From Bradyrhizobium sp. Ec3.3 (GTDB lineage Bacteria; Pseudomonadota; Alphaproteobacteria; Rhizobiales; Xanthobacteraceae), in the NCBI RefSeq assembly GCF_000472925.1, contig NZ_AXAS01000007.1, forward strand, positions 194,332 to 258,331: 64,000 nt of DNA, read 5' to 3'. The first letter of the stretch is position 1, and every line of letters starts with the position of its first letter. The notes under the pieces are model-generated. The model ran no database searches, had not been told where the DNA came from, and saw only the letters and a list, made by a program, of their open reading frames with translations. Positions 8,649 to 18,142 of the stretch are shown piece after piece. The translations under genes were made by a program, and so were the position numbers.

Positions 8649-8950
8649 GTGACGGTGTCGATCTCGGTCTCGGCCATTGGCATGTTTTAACCCGCCTCGC
8701 GCTATTCTGGCCGCGGTTTTGCCAACGGAAGCAGGTCAGCAGCGCAACTGCAATTTGATGAACTACAGACGTGAGGCCTATTGTCGGGTCGACGACACGT
8801 GATCGAAAATCGCCGGGAACGCGCCTCGGGACTGCTCGAATTCTGCACGTCAAAACAGTCAATCGACGTTCAAAACTTATAACCCCCCGTCTGGATCGCG
8901 CCTTCTAGCCGCGCTTCGTATGCTGCAAAGTTCTCAATGTACGTTTCTCT
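8649..8950. repeat. direct repeat, right copy, flanking the GH12 gene
   Basis: Second copy of the repeat at 6,722-7,045, same orientation. It shares acggtgtcgatctcggtctc, the block around cgacacgtgatcgaaaatcg, and gcgcttcgtatgctgcaaag. Differences are single bases and short deletions, so the duplication is not very recent. Confidence 0.85.
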
Positions 8951-8989
8951 CATGAGCGCGCGTAGCCGCGCCGGCGGGTCTATACATGT

Positions 8990-9160
8990 TGACTCGCTCC
9001 AGGTTTGTCCCACAAGCCGGCGCCCAAGGGCTATGAGGCCATCCATGAACCACATCTGGGCGGCGAGATGCGGGTTTTCTCGATGCAATTCGTGCGCCAG
9101 GAGCTCCTAATCCGTGTGGATGTGCTCGTCGGCAAGCGATCGCCATCTGCAAGCACAGGC
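8990..9160 (-). pseudogene. relic of a C48 (SUMO-protease-like) effector
   Basis: On the minus strand the DNA encodes LADEHIHTD, a stop codon, then ELLAHELHRENPHLAAQMWF. This matches the start of the C48 domain in the two other copies of this window: LGDEHIAADYALLNEQLQRD with NPGLAAQTRF (giant effector) and LGDQHITADYMLLEQEWQTD (gene at 48.4 kb). The in-frame stop and the loss of the catalytic part show that it is dead. It runs into the right direct repeat. Confidence 0.75.
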
Positions 9161-9315
9161 CCGCTGCTCTGGCGCTGCCGCCGACAGGCGGGACCCAAGG
9201 ATAGCGAATACTACCGAACTTAGTAGGCCTGTAATTTCTCGACTATCAGCTAAGTGAGTAGGGCTGGGAGACACGCCTCGTGCACGCAAAGAGCGGCCGG
9301 AAGCGGAGAAACTCG

Positions 9316-10875
9316 ATGCAGTTTGATTTGACCGCGCTGCGCCGCGCCTGTCTTGTGCTGGCCATGTTTGCCTGCGGCGTGATGGGGAGCGCTTGGGCCG
9401 ACGATCCGCCGCAGCGTTCCGATGCCGCGACGCCTGCCGGCCAGAAAGGCGGTCCCGGCGCACCGGCCGGCCAAACGCAGTCTATGGCCGAGCCGCATCG
9501 TCTGCCGCCGGACTCCACCACCCGCCAGACGCTCGAGTTGCCTGGACGGACGCTCACCTTCACCGCGACCGCAGGCTCCATCCGCCTGTTCGACGACAAG
9601 GGCGAGCCGCAGGCCGAGATCGCCTATACCTCTTATCAGCTCGACGGCACCGACCGCGCCACGCGCCCGGTGACGTTCTTCTTCAATGGCGGGCCGGGCG
9701 CATCGTCGGCCTGGCTGCAACTTGGTAACGCCGGTCCGTGGCGGCTGCCGATCAACGCCGACGAGGTCACGCCATCGACTTCCTCTGAGGTGAAGCCCAA
9801 TGCGGAGACCTGGCTCGATTTCACCGACCTCGTCTTCATCGACCCCGTCGGGACCGGCTATAGTCGTTTCGTTGCGACCGGTGAGGATGTCCGCAGGCGG
9901 TTCTATTCCGTGGACGGCGATGTCAGTGCGCTCGCGCTGGTGATCCGCCGCTGGCTCGAGAAGCACGACCGGCTGCTATCGCCAAAATATGTCGCGGGCG
10001 AAAGCTATGGCGGCATTCGCGGGCCGAAGGTCGTAGCCCAGTTGCAGATGCAGCAGGGCGTCGGCGTCAAGGGGCTGATCATGATCTCGCCCTTGTTCGA
10101 CTACCGCGAGTTCTCAGGTACGAGCCTTCTGCGATATGTCGCAACGCTGCCGAGCTATGTCGCGACCGTGCGCGAAGCCAAGGGACCGGTGAAGCGGGCC
10201 GATCTCGCCGACGTGGAAGCTTATGCGCGCGGCGAGTTCCTGGCCGACCTCGTCAAAGGCGAGGCGGACAGGGAGGCGGCCACGCGTCTGGCCGACAAGG
10301 TCGCCACGCTGACCGGCATCGACCAGGCGGTGAGCCGCAGGCTCTCGGGCCGCTTCGACATCGGTGAATTCCGCCGCGAGCTCGACCGCAAGAATGGCAA
10401 GGTGACCGGCCGCTACGATGCCTCTGTGCGCGGCTTCGACCCCTATCCGGATTCCAGCGCCTCCCGTTTCGGCGATCCCTCGGGCGACACGCTTCAGGCG
10501 CCGCTGACCAGTGCCGCCGTCGATCTGCTCACGCGCAAGCTGAACTGGCGGCCGGACGGCTCCTATGAGGTGCTGAACGGCGCGGTTTGGCGGGGGTGGG
10601 ATTTTGGCGGCAGACCTCCCGAGTCGCTGTCGGAGCTGCGCCAGATGCTTGCGACGGACGCGAAGATGAACGTGCTGGTCGGGCACGGCCTGTTCGATCT
10701 TGCCACGCCTTATTTTGCCTCGAAGATGTTGCTCGACCAGTTGCCGGCCTTTGCCTCAGTGCCGCGGGTCAAGCTCGTGGTCTTTCCGGGCGGCCACATG
10801 TTCTACTCGCGCGAAGGCTCACGGCAGGCGTTTCGCGCAGAGGTCGAAGCGATGATCAGGCCGGCAGCGAACTAG
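9316..10875 (+). CDS. S10-family serine carboxypeptidase, exported
   Basis: 519 residues from the ATG at 9316 (gcggaga upstream; a GTG at 9280 is less likely). Residues 1-32 form a signal peptide (ACLVLAMFACGVMGSAWA). The S10 alpha/beta-hydrolase markers are all present: FFFNGGPGASSAWLQLGNAG (oxyanion region), FIDPVGTGYS, catalytic Ser230 in GESYGG, Asp461 in LFDLATPYF and His494 in FPGGHMFY. Such bacterial enzymes remove C-terminal residues from peptides in the periplasm. No tts box or nod box precedes it. Its neighbour, facing it, is another exported serine peptidase, so the two may share a role in peptide scavenging. Confidence 0.92.
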   Translation: MQFDLTALRRACLVLAMFACGVMGSAWADDPPQRSDAATPAGQKGGPGAPAGQTQSMAEPHRLPPDSTTRQTLELPGRTLTFTATAGSIRLFDDKGEPQAEIAYTSYQLDGTDRATRPVTFFFNGGPGASSAWLQLGNAGPWRLPINADEVTPSTSSEVKPNAETWLDFTDLVFIDPVGTGYSRFVATGEDVRRRFYSVDGDVSALALVIRRWLEKHDRLLSPKYVAGESYGGIRGPKVVAQLQMQQGVGVKGLIMISPLFDYREFSGTSLLRYVATLPSYVATVREAKGPVKRADLADVEAYARGEFLADLVKGEADREAATRLADKVATLTGIDQAVSRRLSGRFDIGEFRRELDRKNGKVTGRYDASVRGFDPYPDSSASRFGDPSGDTLQAPLTSAAVDLLTRKLNWRPDGSYEVLNGAVWRGWDFGGRPPESLSELRQMLATDAKMNVLVGHGLFDLATPYFASKMLLDQLPAFASVPRVKLVVFPGGHMFYSREGSRQAFRAEVEAMIRPAAN

Positions 10876-11285
10876 GTCACAAGCAAGTTCGGGTTCGCGC
10901 GCGTATCGTAGATCAGCGCTTCTTAGCGCGAAACCGCAATGATTGCTTCTGAGAGTCCCGGCTACGACCGATCTTGCTCGCGGCCCGCAGGCTTGCGGAG
11001 AACGCCAACTCCGCGCGCTCCGGGAACAGCCAGCTGCACCTCACCTACGAATTCCTGCGCGCCGTTGGTCGTATTCCGGCCGGTGCCGTGATGCTGAGGG
11101 CTCGACCTATGTCGCGAAATGCGCAATCGCCGCTTGAGGGAACAAGATGCGGTCACGGGCAAGCTTTCGAGAAGCTGACGAGGCCCACCTTCCCCGAAGG
11201 CGTAGGCGTGGCGTCGCTCGCGCGAAAGCGCCAGTGCACTGGAGCGGTCTCAGCGGTTCAGGCAATTGCCGCATGCACTTGTCGC
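10876..11285. other. intergenic stretch with an isolated tts box
   Basis: Between the convergent peptidase genes. It holds a leftward tts box (11,153-11,182) but no credible frame after it on the minus strand; only a 66-codon frame with non-coding character. The region is probably the remains of a deleted effector gene. Confidence 0.5.
11153..11182 (-). promoter_or_regulatory. tts box without an obvious gene (leftward)
   Basis: Minus strand: ctcgtcagcttctcgaaagc followed by ttgcccgtga. The core GTCAGCTTCTCGAAAGCT is perfect and CC is in place, but the downstream TA is GA. It points to the 3' end of the S10 peptidase gene on the opposite strand. Confidence 0.7.
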
Positions 11286-13436
11286 TTAACGACCTTTCTT
11301 TTCGACCTCACTCAATCCAAGCCGCCCAGATGCATATGTATATTCCAGGGCCGCCCGCCGTGCGTCTTCGATGAGATTGGCGGCGGCACTATGTCCCCCG
11401 TCAAGATTCTCATAGTAGAAATAGGGCTGGCCTAGCTCAGCGAGCCTTGCGGCTGCCTTGCGGCCATGTGCCGGATGAACGCGGTCGTCCTTGGTGGAGG
11501 TGAGAATGAAGGGGGCCGGGTAGGTCTGGCCCGGCACTAACTTCTGATAGGGCGAGTAGGCCTGGATCCATTCGCGCTGCTCAGGCAAGGCGGGATCGCC
11601 ATACTCGGCGGTCCAGGAGGCGCCGGCGGCCAGCTTGGTGAACCGAAGCATGTCGAACAGCGGCACCTGCACGATGGCGGCATTGAAGAGGTCAGGTCGT
11701 TGGGTGATTGCGGTCCCCACCAGCAGGCCTCCTTGGCTGCCGCCGACTACGCCCAGCCGGCGCGGAGACGTGATCTTGCGGCGGATCAGGTCCTCAGCAA
11801 CGGCTATAAAATCATCCCATGTGCGCTGCTTCGTTGCCCCTTGGGCAGCCTCGTGCCATCGCGGCCCGAATTCGCCGCCGCCGCGCAGGTTCGCGACGAC
11901 ATATGCATAGCCCTGCTCGAGCCAGAGCCGTCCCATAAGCCCCGCATAAGACGGCAGGAGCGGAATCTGAAATCCCCCATAGCCATAAAGAAGGGTTGGA
12001 GTCGATCCGTCACACCTTGCGCTCTTGGGTTGCACCAGAAAGTAGGGAATGCCGGCGCCGTCGCGCGACGTCGCCTCGAACTGCTCCACGACATATTTAG
12101 ACGCATTGAACCTAGAAGGTGTCGTCTTCAGTGTCTCGAGGCGTTCGGTTGCAGCGTCGAAGTACCAGAGCGACGTCGGCCGGAGAAAACTGGAGACGGT
12201 GAACATCACCTCGTCCGTTTCATTTGATGCGGCAGAAAGACCGACACTCGCATTCTCTGGAAGTGGGATCGGCGTGACTAGCCAGGTGCCCTGATCGTAC
12301 TTGTAGACGAACGCCTTGCTCTGAACATTGTCGAGGATCGTCAGGATCAATAGGTTCCTGGTGGCTTTGAACCCGCTGAGAGCCTGCCGAGGCCCTGACT
12401 GGAAGACGAGCGTGGGTCTGGCGCGCAGCGGATCCTGCTTCCATTCGGCCAGGTCATACGAGATGATCGAGCCGGCTGCGAACCGGGCGTCGCCGGACGG
12501 CGGCGTCCAGTCTTCGTTTAGCGTCACGAGCAGGCGGCCACTGGCAATGCCGCCGATGTTCGCCTTTCTCGGCAGATTGAGCTTGATCGGCCGCTCAGGC
12601 CCGAAGAGGACATGCTCATTCTCGAACGAGCTGATGGCGCGCACGGCGCCGGTCGCATGGACGGTGCCGTCACTGTCGCGCAGCACGAATGGCGTGGTCC
12701 CGACATCGGTCAGCTCGCCGCGAAAGACCTCGCGCGCTTGAGCGAGCGGCTGAGCACGCTTGAGCTCCTTCACGACGAACGGGTAGCCGGCCTTCGTCAT
12801 GGTCCCGTCGCCCCAATCTCGTGCAACCAGGATCGTATTGTTATCTACCCAGCTGACGTTCTGCTTTCCCTCCGGAAGATCAAAGCCGGTCATGACGAAA
12901 GTCTCGGCGTCGCCGTCGAACTCGCGCACGAACACGGCGTCCTTGCCGCCATTGGAAAGTCTGAGCAGGCACAGGCGCTCTTCCGGCGGCAGGCAGCTGC
13001 CGCCTTTAAAGACCCAGTTCTTCTTCTCCGCGACAGCCAGCGCGTCCATGTCGAGGATGGTGTCCCAGCGCGGGTCTTGGGCGCGATAGCTCTCAAACGT
13101 TGTACGCCGCCAGATGCCGCGCACGTGGTTCTCGTCCTGCCAGAAATTGTCGAGACCGCGCCGTCCGAAAGAAACGTACGGAATTCGGTCCTTGGCCTGG
13201 AGAATGTTGAGCGCCTCCTCGTAGAAGCGTTGATAGCGGAAATCTGATTGGAGCACACGGAGCGTCTTGTCGTTTTCGGCGCGAGCCCATGCCAATGCGC
13301 GCGGCCCTTCGATCTCCTCGAGCCAAAGAAAAGGATCGTTCGCCTCCGTCGCGGCCGGCAGCGTCTGGGGGAGTGCCGCAGACATCAAACAGATCATGGA
13401 TAGCGACGCTGCGAGGAGGCGGAGCGACTTTTTCAT
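11286..13436 (-). CDS. S9-family prolyl oligopeptidase-like peptidase, exported
   Basis: 716 residues from the ATG at 13436 (MKKSLRLLAASL). A signal peptide spans about residues 1-27, ending near AALPQTLPAA. Residues about 30-420 are the beta-propeller that filters substrates. The C-terminal catalytic domain holds YGYGGFQI, the nucleophile in GVVGGSQGGLLVG (Ser567), the Asp in TSTKDDRVHP and the His in LDGGHS. Length equals that of the family (about 700). S9A peptidases cut short peptides after proline or related sites. The neighbouring S10 peptidase is convergent. No symbiotic promoter element is seen. Confidence 0.92.
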   Translation of the reverse strand: MKKSLRLLAASLSMICLMSAALPQTLPAATEANDPFLWLEEIEGPRALAWARAENDKTLRVLQSDFRYQRFYEEALNILQAKDRIPYVSFGRRGLDNFWQDENHVRGIWRRTTFESYRAQDPRWDTILDMDALAVAEKKNWVFKGGSCLPPEERLCLLRLSNGGKDAVFVREFDGDAETFVMTGFDLPEGKQNVSWVDNNTILVARDWGDGTMTKAGYPFVVKELKRAQPLAQAREVFRGELTDVGTTPFVLRDSDGTVHATGAVRAISSFENEHVLFGPERPIKLNLPRKANIGGIASGRLLVTLNEDWTPPSGDARFAAGSIISYDLAEWKQDPLRARPTLVFQSGPRQALSGFKATRNLLILTILDNVQSKAFVYKYDQGTWLVTPIPLPENASVGLSAASNETDEVMFTVSSFLRPTSLWYFDAATERLETLKTTPSRFNASKYVVEQFEATSRDGAGIPYFLVQPKSARCDGSTPTLLYGYGGFQIPLLPSYAGLMGRLWLEQGYAYVVANLRGGGEFGPRWHEAAQGATKQRTWDDFIAVAEDLIRRKITSPRRLGVVGGSQGGLLVGTAITQRPDLFNAAIVQVPLFDMLRFTKLAAGASWTAEYGDPALPEQREWIQAYSPYQKLVPGQTYPAPFILTSTKDDRVHPAHGRKAAARLAELGQPYFYYENLDGGHSAAANLIEDARRAALEYTYASGRLGLSEVEKKGR

Positions 13437-14908
13437 GGGAAATGTCCCGAACAGGGGCGCTAGCCTCACTCGCGTGTGTTGCGAGGTGGGCGGAAGCAGA
13501 CGGAAGATGTGCATTCGGTTTCGAAGAGCGGACATGCAGAGAGAACCGCGTCCGCCGGCGCCCGAACGATGCAATCAACGTGCCGCTTGAAATTGGAGGT
13601 TCTGACCGGTCGCTTCGCACTGCATGCCGGCGTCAAGTTCTGGACAATGGTTCCAAAGCTGACGATCACGCTGTTCGGCCGAAGGAGCAGAGGTCGAATG
13701 ACGACGATTTCGCAAACACGAATCACCTGCTCCCTCTTCCGCACCCCGATGGATCTGCAGCGCGCACGATTTATCTGCCGAGCCGCGTTACCTTCATGGG
13801 CGCTCGGCCTCCGCCGGCATGGGATACGCTGCAGCCGTAGGTGTGCTCATGACCGAGATGCATTTTGAGAACCTTGCGCGGCATACGAGGCGCGGTCGGG
13901 AAGGCGCGATGCAGACGGACGGCGCGCGACCGCGCATTGCGTTACCTCGGCTAGATGCGTGCTCAGGACGCAGATTGAAAACCTGCCGCGATCCCTCCCG
14001 CCGGATGATTTCGAAGTGGCTTGGGCGAGGAGTTCGATCCCCTTTCGTGCTGCTGGCGGGCACCAATTCCTGTGTCCCTGACGAGTGGCGTGTCAATCAG
14101 CCCTGGAACGAATCCTTGCGGGATCCAAAAGCTCCATGCCCGACAACCTACAGGAGGCGCTCGCAGAGCATGCCAAACTCAAGCAACCTAGCGTTCAAGA
14201 TCGCGATCTATATCGTTCCGCATCAAAGGCGAATGCTGAATCTGGCACACGCGAGCTCAATGCTCGAACTGATGGGCAAGAAAAAAGGGCCGCTTGATTG
14301 ACAAGCGGCCCAAGTCTAGGGAGGAAACGCCCAAGGAGGGCAGCGGCAGCGCGAGACGCTACCGCACCGCAATAATACGCGACCGCACTGCACACGCAAG
14401 TCTTTTTCGCCAAGTGTTTTTCGCCAAGTATTTTTCGCGAAGCCTGTGCGAGGCACCATCCACGCCGGTCGCCTCGATCACCTGCGCTCGATGACTAACG
14501 CCATGTCGAAAAACCGATCCGTTCAGCGTCTCGCCGGCAAGTGTTTTGCAACTCTGAGCTCGCGTCCGAGCCGTTCAAGTCCGAGCGACCCATAGAGGGC
14601 TTTCCTACCGGCACGCTTGTGATGGGGCATGTGGTGCTCACTGTCGAGGACGTCGAAGCATTGCTGGCATCGCGACCTGCTGGGCGTCAAGGTGCGGGAC
14701 ATCGGCTTGAGTCCGTATGGACTGTACCTGTCCCACGTCAATGTCCGCAAATCATAGCTTTGCAATCGTCGGCTCGGAAAAGAAGGCCCTTCATCATTTC
14801 ATGGTCGAGGGCGATAGCCTTGACGACGTCGGCTAAGGCTGCAGATTTCGCCAGATCGAGCAACGATGCATGACAACACTCTAAGGCACCAGCGCGATCC
14901 TCGCGCGA
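13437..14908. other. gene-poor stretch with decayed sequence
   Basis: No credible complete gene. At 13,852-13,925 the plus strand carries a degenerate copy of the FAAYEARLEGAIQTGG-coding segment of the 6.7/8.6-kb repeats (here HFENLARHTRRGREGAMQT), inverted relative to them. A hairpin with a T run lies at 14,280-14,312. The rest is unrecognised. Confidence 0.5.
14280..14312 (-). terminator. Rho-independent terminator (minus strand)
   Basis: Plus strand gggccgcttgattgacaagc followed by ggccc forms a 9-bp GC-rich stem with a short loop, and is preceded by aaaaaa. On the minus strand the stem is therefore followed by a T run, the form of an intrinsic terminator for leftward transcripts. No intact gene lies upstream of it on that strand, so the gene it served seems lost. 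Confidence 0.6.
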
Positions 14909-15311
14909 ATGACGCCGCACCGAGGCTTGATCTGGAGCTGCGCAGTCCTGGCCTTCGGTTTTGGAGCGCTTGCGATTATTGATGGCTATGTTGACGTTCG
15001 TGTGAGCGCCGTCGCGAGCGTTGGGATCGTGTTCGCGGCACTTGCAGTCCAGCATATTCACGAACTGGTTTCTGGCTCGCCCGGCCGGGCAACGCGGCAC
15101 AGATGTCGCGTTCCTGACTTCGGTGATGTCGGCGTTCGCGTTGGTGGGCTTCGCAGCGAGTGGGTTTATCGCAGCGAGATTCGGCTACGGGGTCACGCTG
15201 ATATTGCCGGGCCTCGGCCATGCTTTCTCGGCCTTGCTCGCTGCGGCATTGCTTCGCCAATCTGACACCGCGGTGCCTGGCGAGGGACTGATGCTCGGGC
15301 GCACGCAGTAG
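14909..15311 (+). pseudogene. MFS-type transporter fragment, frameshifted
   Basis: Two overlapping plus frames share one hydrophobic protein: IIDGYVDVRVSAVASVGIVF in the first and FLTSVMSAFALVGFAASGFI with AARFGYGVTLILPGLGHAFS in the second. The alternation of hydrophobic helices with a short basic loop is typical of the end of a major facilitator transporter. Only the last part of the gene remains and it needs a frameshift. Confidence 0.5.
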
Positions 15312-15314
15312 AGC

Positions 15315-15600
15315 GGATTTGCGACCAGAAGCGTTTTGGATTCCCCAATCAGGCCGGTTCTGATCCAAGCTTCCTGCTGGCGAAGGAAGCCCGCAGGCAT
15401 AGCCGACATCACGTCTCTGCCGACCATGGCAGGTTCGATGCGGGTCCACCCCATTTGCGCCGGGCCGAGATCCGCGGCCATGACAAGGGGGCCGCACATG
15501 GCGGCCACGACATCCTGAGAGCCTTCGTGGAGCGGTAGAAATCGGTCCAATCGGCAAAAAAACAGCATGGACAGCCCCTCGCAATTGGACGGCCGCTTCA
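15315..15600 (-). pseudogene. GH127 (DUF1680)-like glycoside hydrolase fragment
   Basis: The minus strand encodes DVVAAMCGPLVMAADLGPAQ followed by MGWTRIEPAMVGRDVMSA. GPLVLAADLGP is the signature near the C-terminus of GH127 beta-L-arabinofuranosidase-type proteins. No catalytic domain remains. It abuts the 3' end of nopM. Confidence 0.55.
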
Positions 15601-18051
15601 CAGCTCAAGCCCGTGGTCCGCGAGCACCTGACGCGTCAGCGTGCCCTTGATCTCGCGGGCGATCTCGTCACGGATCTGCGCTCCGAACTGACGCTCGGCA
15701 TCTCTGTTGCCGATCAGGTCATGATCGGCAAGCCGTTGCTGGAGGCGGCTGTCGAACTCCTCGCCCATTGCCTCGACGAGCCGATCCTGCATCTGTGCAT
15801 GGGCTTCGGGGGCGATCCGGCTCACCACCGTCTCCCAGGGCTGCCACCGGGTTGCCAGATAGTCGGCGAACCCCGTCGCCTCCTCGTCGCGCACCCGCGT
15901 CTCGGCCGTGCTGAGATCGTCGTCGGTAACCCATGAGACGCCGAAGAAGCGCATGTCCGGGGCGATGTGCCGTAGCTCCAGCTTCTCGCGCAGCTTGACC
16001 TGATAGGCGAGATAGACCTCGATCTCGTCGACGAAGCGGAGCGAGTTGACCTTCTCCCGGGCGATTCCCTCGAGCGCGCCTAGGCGGAACAGAACGCGGC
16101 CCTGTTCGACGAGATCACCGAGCCGATGGTCATAGGCGCCGCCCTCGACGTCAGCGCTCAGACGTGCGCTCTGCATGCCGTTCCAGGTCAAAGTGATGCG
16201 ATCCTCGCAGCTCTCGCTCGCCCCGAAGGCCTGCTGAAAGTACTGCTGGCGCAATTGCGGCCTCGTCGCCGCCTGCTGCAGATCTTCGATCACGGCCTGC
16301 CGGAACTGGGGATTGCCAGAATTCACGGTGTCCCGCAGCCTATCGAGAAAGCTTGCGTATTCGGGAGCACCCGCCTCGTCGGCGAAGTTCTGCCAGGCGG
16401 CCAATGACTCGGGCGCCTCGTCGAGCCAGTCCGCCACCACTTCGGGCAGCGGCCGCGCCTGAGTTTCCGCGATTGCCTCGTCCATCGAAAAGAAGACCCG
16501 AGGACCGACATAGCCTGGCGCATTCAGGGCTGCTGCCAGATTCGTCCGCACCCGCTCGGATAGCGGATTATTCTCCAGATAAGCCATACACCCAGAGCCC
16601 AGCTGCGTTAGCAGGGACTCCGGCAGGCTAGCCAGCCGGTTGTCGCGCGCCTCGAGCACCTGGAGCTCGGCCGGGAGGGTCTCGGGCAGACTCGTCAGCC
16701 TATTGCCGCTGGCATGAAGCCTCTGGAGCTCAGGCGGGAGAGTATCGGGCAGGCTAGGCAACTGGTTGTCGCGGACGAAAAGCAACTGGAGCTCGGAGGG
16801 GAGGCTCTCGGGCAGGCTGGTCAGCCGGTTGCCGTCGGCTTCGAGCTCCTGAAGTTCGACCGGGAGGGTATCGGGCAGGCTAGTCAGCCGGTTGCCGCCG
16901 ACGGCAAGTAACTGAAGTCCAGCCGGGAGAGTCTCAGGCAGGCTGGTCAGCCGATTGCCGCGGACATCGAGGTCCTGGAGCTCGGCCGGCAGGGTTTCTG
17001 GTAGGCTGGTCAGGTGGTTGCTGCCGACGGCGAGTGTCTGAAGACCCTCCGGAAGTGTTACGGGCAGGCTGGTCAGCTGGTTGCCAGCGATGGCGAGTGA
17101 CTGAAGTGCCGCCGGCAGGATGTCAGGCAGACTGATCAGACGATTGTTGCCGACCTCGAGCGTGCGGAGTTCGGTCGGAAGGGTGTCGGGCAGGTGCATC
17201 AACTCGTTGTCGCTGACGTTGAGCATCTGCAGATCGGAAGGGAAAGCGGCGGGCAAGGTCGTCAGGCGTAGATATGATAGCTCCAGCCGCGCATAGACGT
17301 CGCCAGCCTCTCCCCAGGCTTTGATTCGTCTTACCGCTTCTTGCCGGTCCTCGTCTTCTGTCTGCCCCTCCTCGCCAGCCCAACTGTTCAGGATATGGTC
17401 AAGCTGCGATTGCCGGAGGATGGGGTTATCAACGTTCTTCGGTTCGCCGATCGCACCGGCGGGAGAGGCCCGCCCGTCGCTCAAGGCTTCGACCCGCTGC
17501 GCCGTTGCCGGGGTGAGCCAGTGCCCTTCATCTGAAGTATTGCCATCGCCCGACCGAGGCTGTCGGTCGAGGCTCGATGCCTCGAGATTATGGTCCCAAG
17601 GAGCTTTGGGGGTCGTTGGCCACTCATCATCGGCCTGCGCCCACGAATACTCCTCCTGATCGATACTATGCATGGGCAAGTGGACCGCTGAATCCATGCC
17701 GTGCCAATATTCGGTCAGACTGAAACTGCTGGCTGGCAACTGGCCACCGCGATTGGCGGCCACAAAAACCACATGCTGATTGCCCCCCTGTTCAGAGGAG
17801 GCGGGCGGATTCGAGGGCAACCGCGAGGTGCCTTCCCCAACGTGGTCTAGCCAGTCCGCATCTCGGTTCGACACAACATAAGGATGCTCGCCGCGACGAT
17901 TTGGATTGCGCGGCGGGCGCTCGCGCAGGTGCAACTCGTTCACGTGCTGCTGAAACCCCGTTTGGTCCACTCGAGACTGTTGCAGCTCGTCGTGGTCCGT
18001 CCCGGCGAAATCCGGGGCCTCGAATGGGTTGACATTGTTGAGCGGATCCAT
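15598..18051 (-). CDS. nopM: effector NopM: LRR-type E3 ubiquitin ligase (NEL domain)
   Basis: 817 residues from the ATG at 18051; gtggag lies eight bases before it, while the ATG four codons earlier is too close to that site. Residues 1-260 are a polar secretion/targeting region. Residues about 264-500 hold roughly eleven 20-residue leucine-rich repeats of the form LPxxLQxLxVxxNRLTSLPE. Residues about 510-817 are the novel E3 ligase (NEL) domain with the catalytic Cys615 in SESCEDRITL, the CxD motif of IpaH/SspH enzymes. Such effectors attach ubiquitin to host proteins. Longer than NGR234 NopM mainly in the N-terminal and LRR parts. A perfect tts box lies 60-90 bases upstream. It is divergent from nopP. 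Confidence 0.93.
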   Translation of the reverse strand: MDPLNNVNPFEAPDFAGTDHDELQQSRVDQTGFQQHVNELHLRERPPRNPNRRGEHPYVVSNRDADWLDHVGEGTSRLPSNPPASSEQGGNQHVVFVAANRGGQLPASSFSLTEYWHGMDSAVHLPMHSIDQEEYSWAQADDEWPTTPKAPWDHNLEASSLDRQPRSGDGNTSDEGHWLTPATAQRVEALSDGRASPAGAIGEPKNVDNPILRQSQLDHILNSWAGEEGQTEDEDRQEAVRRIKAWGEAGDVYARLELSYLRLTTLPAAFPSDLQMLNVSDNELMHLPDTLPTELRTLEVGNNRLISLPDILPAALQSLAIAGNQLTSLPVTLPEGLQTLAVGSNHLTSLPETLPAELQDLDVRGNRLTSLPETLPAGLQLLAVGGNRLTSLPDTLPVELQELEADGNRLTSLPESLPSELQLLFVRDNQLPSLPDTLPPELQRLHASGNRLTSLPETLPAELQVLEARDNRLASLPESLLTQLGSGCMAYLENNPLSERVRTNLAAALNAPGYVGPRVFFSMDEAIAETQARPLPEVVADWLDEAPESLAAWQNFADEAGAPEYASFLDRLRDTVNSGNPQFRQAVIEDLQQAATRPQLRQQYFQQAFGASESCEDRITLTWNGMQSARLSADVEGGAYDHRLGDLVEQGRVLFRLGALEGIAREKVNSLRFVDEIEVYLAYQVKLREKLELRHIAPDMRFFGVSWVTDDDLSTAETRVRDEEATGFADYLATRWQPWETVVSRIAPEAHAQMQDRLVEAMGEEFDSRLQQRLADHDLIGNRDAERQFGAQIRDEIAREIKGTLTRQVLADHGLEL

Positions 18052-18110
18052 CCCATTCTCCACTGGCAGATCCGAACAGTTAACGCTGGACCCAGATCGA
18101 CACCTTCTCG

Positions 18111-18142
18111 CTAAGAGGCTTAGCTTTCGAGAAGCTGACGAG
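18111..18142 (-). promoter_or_regulatory. tts box of nopM
   Basis: Minus strand: ctcgtcagcttctcgaaagc followed by taagcctcttag. All consensus positions match, including A after the second half, CC and TA. It ends 60 bases before the nopM start codon. Confidence 0.93.

Noticed and set aside
9250..9966. 238-codon minus frame opposite the S10 peptidase gene
   Set aside because: Arg/Gly-rich shadow typical of GC-rich genes; the plus frame has all catalytic residues.
12612..13247. 211-codon plus frame opposite the S9 peptidase gene
   Set aside because: Shadow frame: the minus strand has signal peptide and catalytic triad.
16600..17280. Tandem DNA repeat, possibly CRISPR-like
   Set aside because: The periodicity of about 63 bases is explained by the leucine-rich repeats of NopM.
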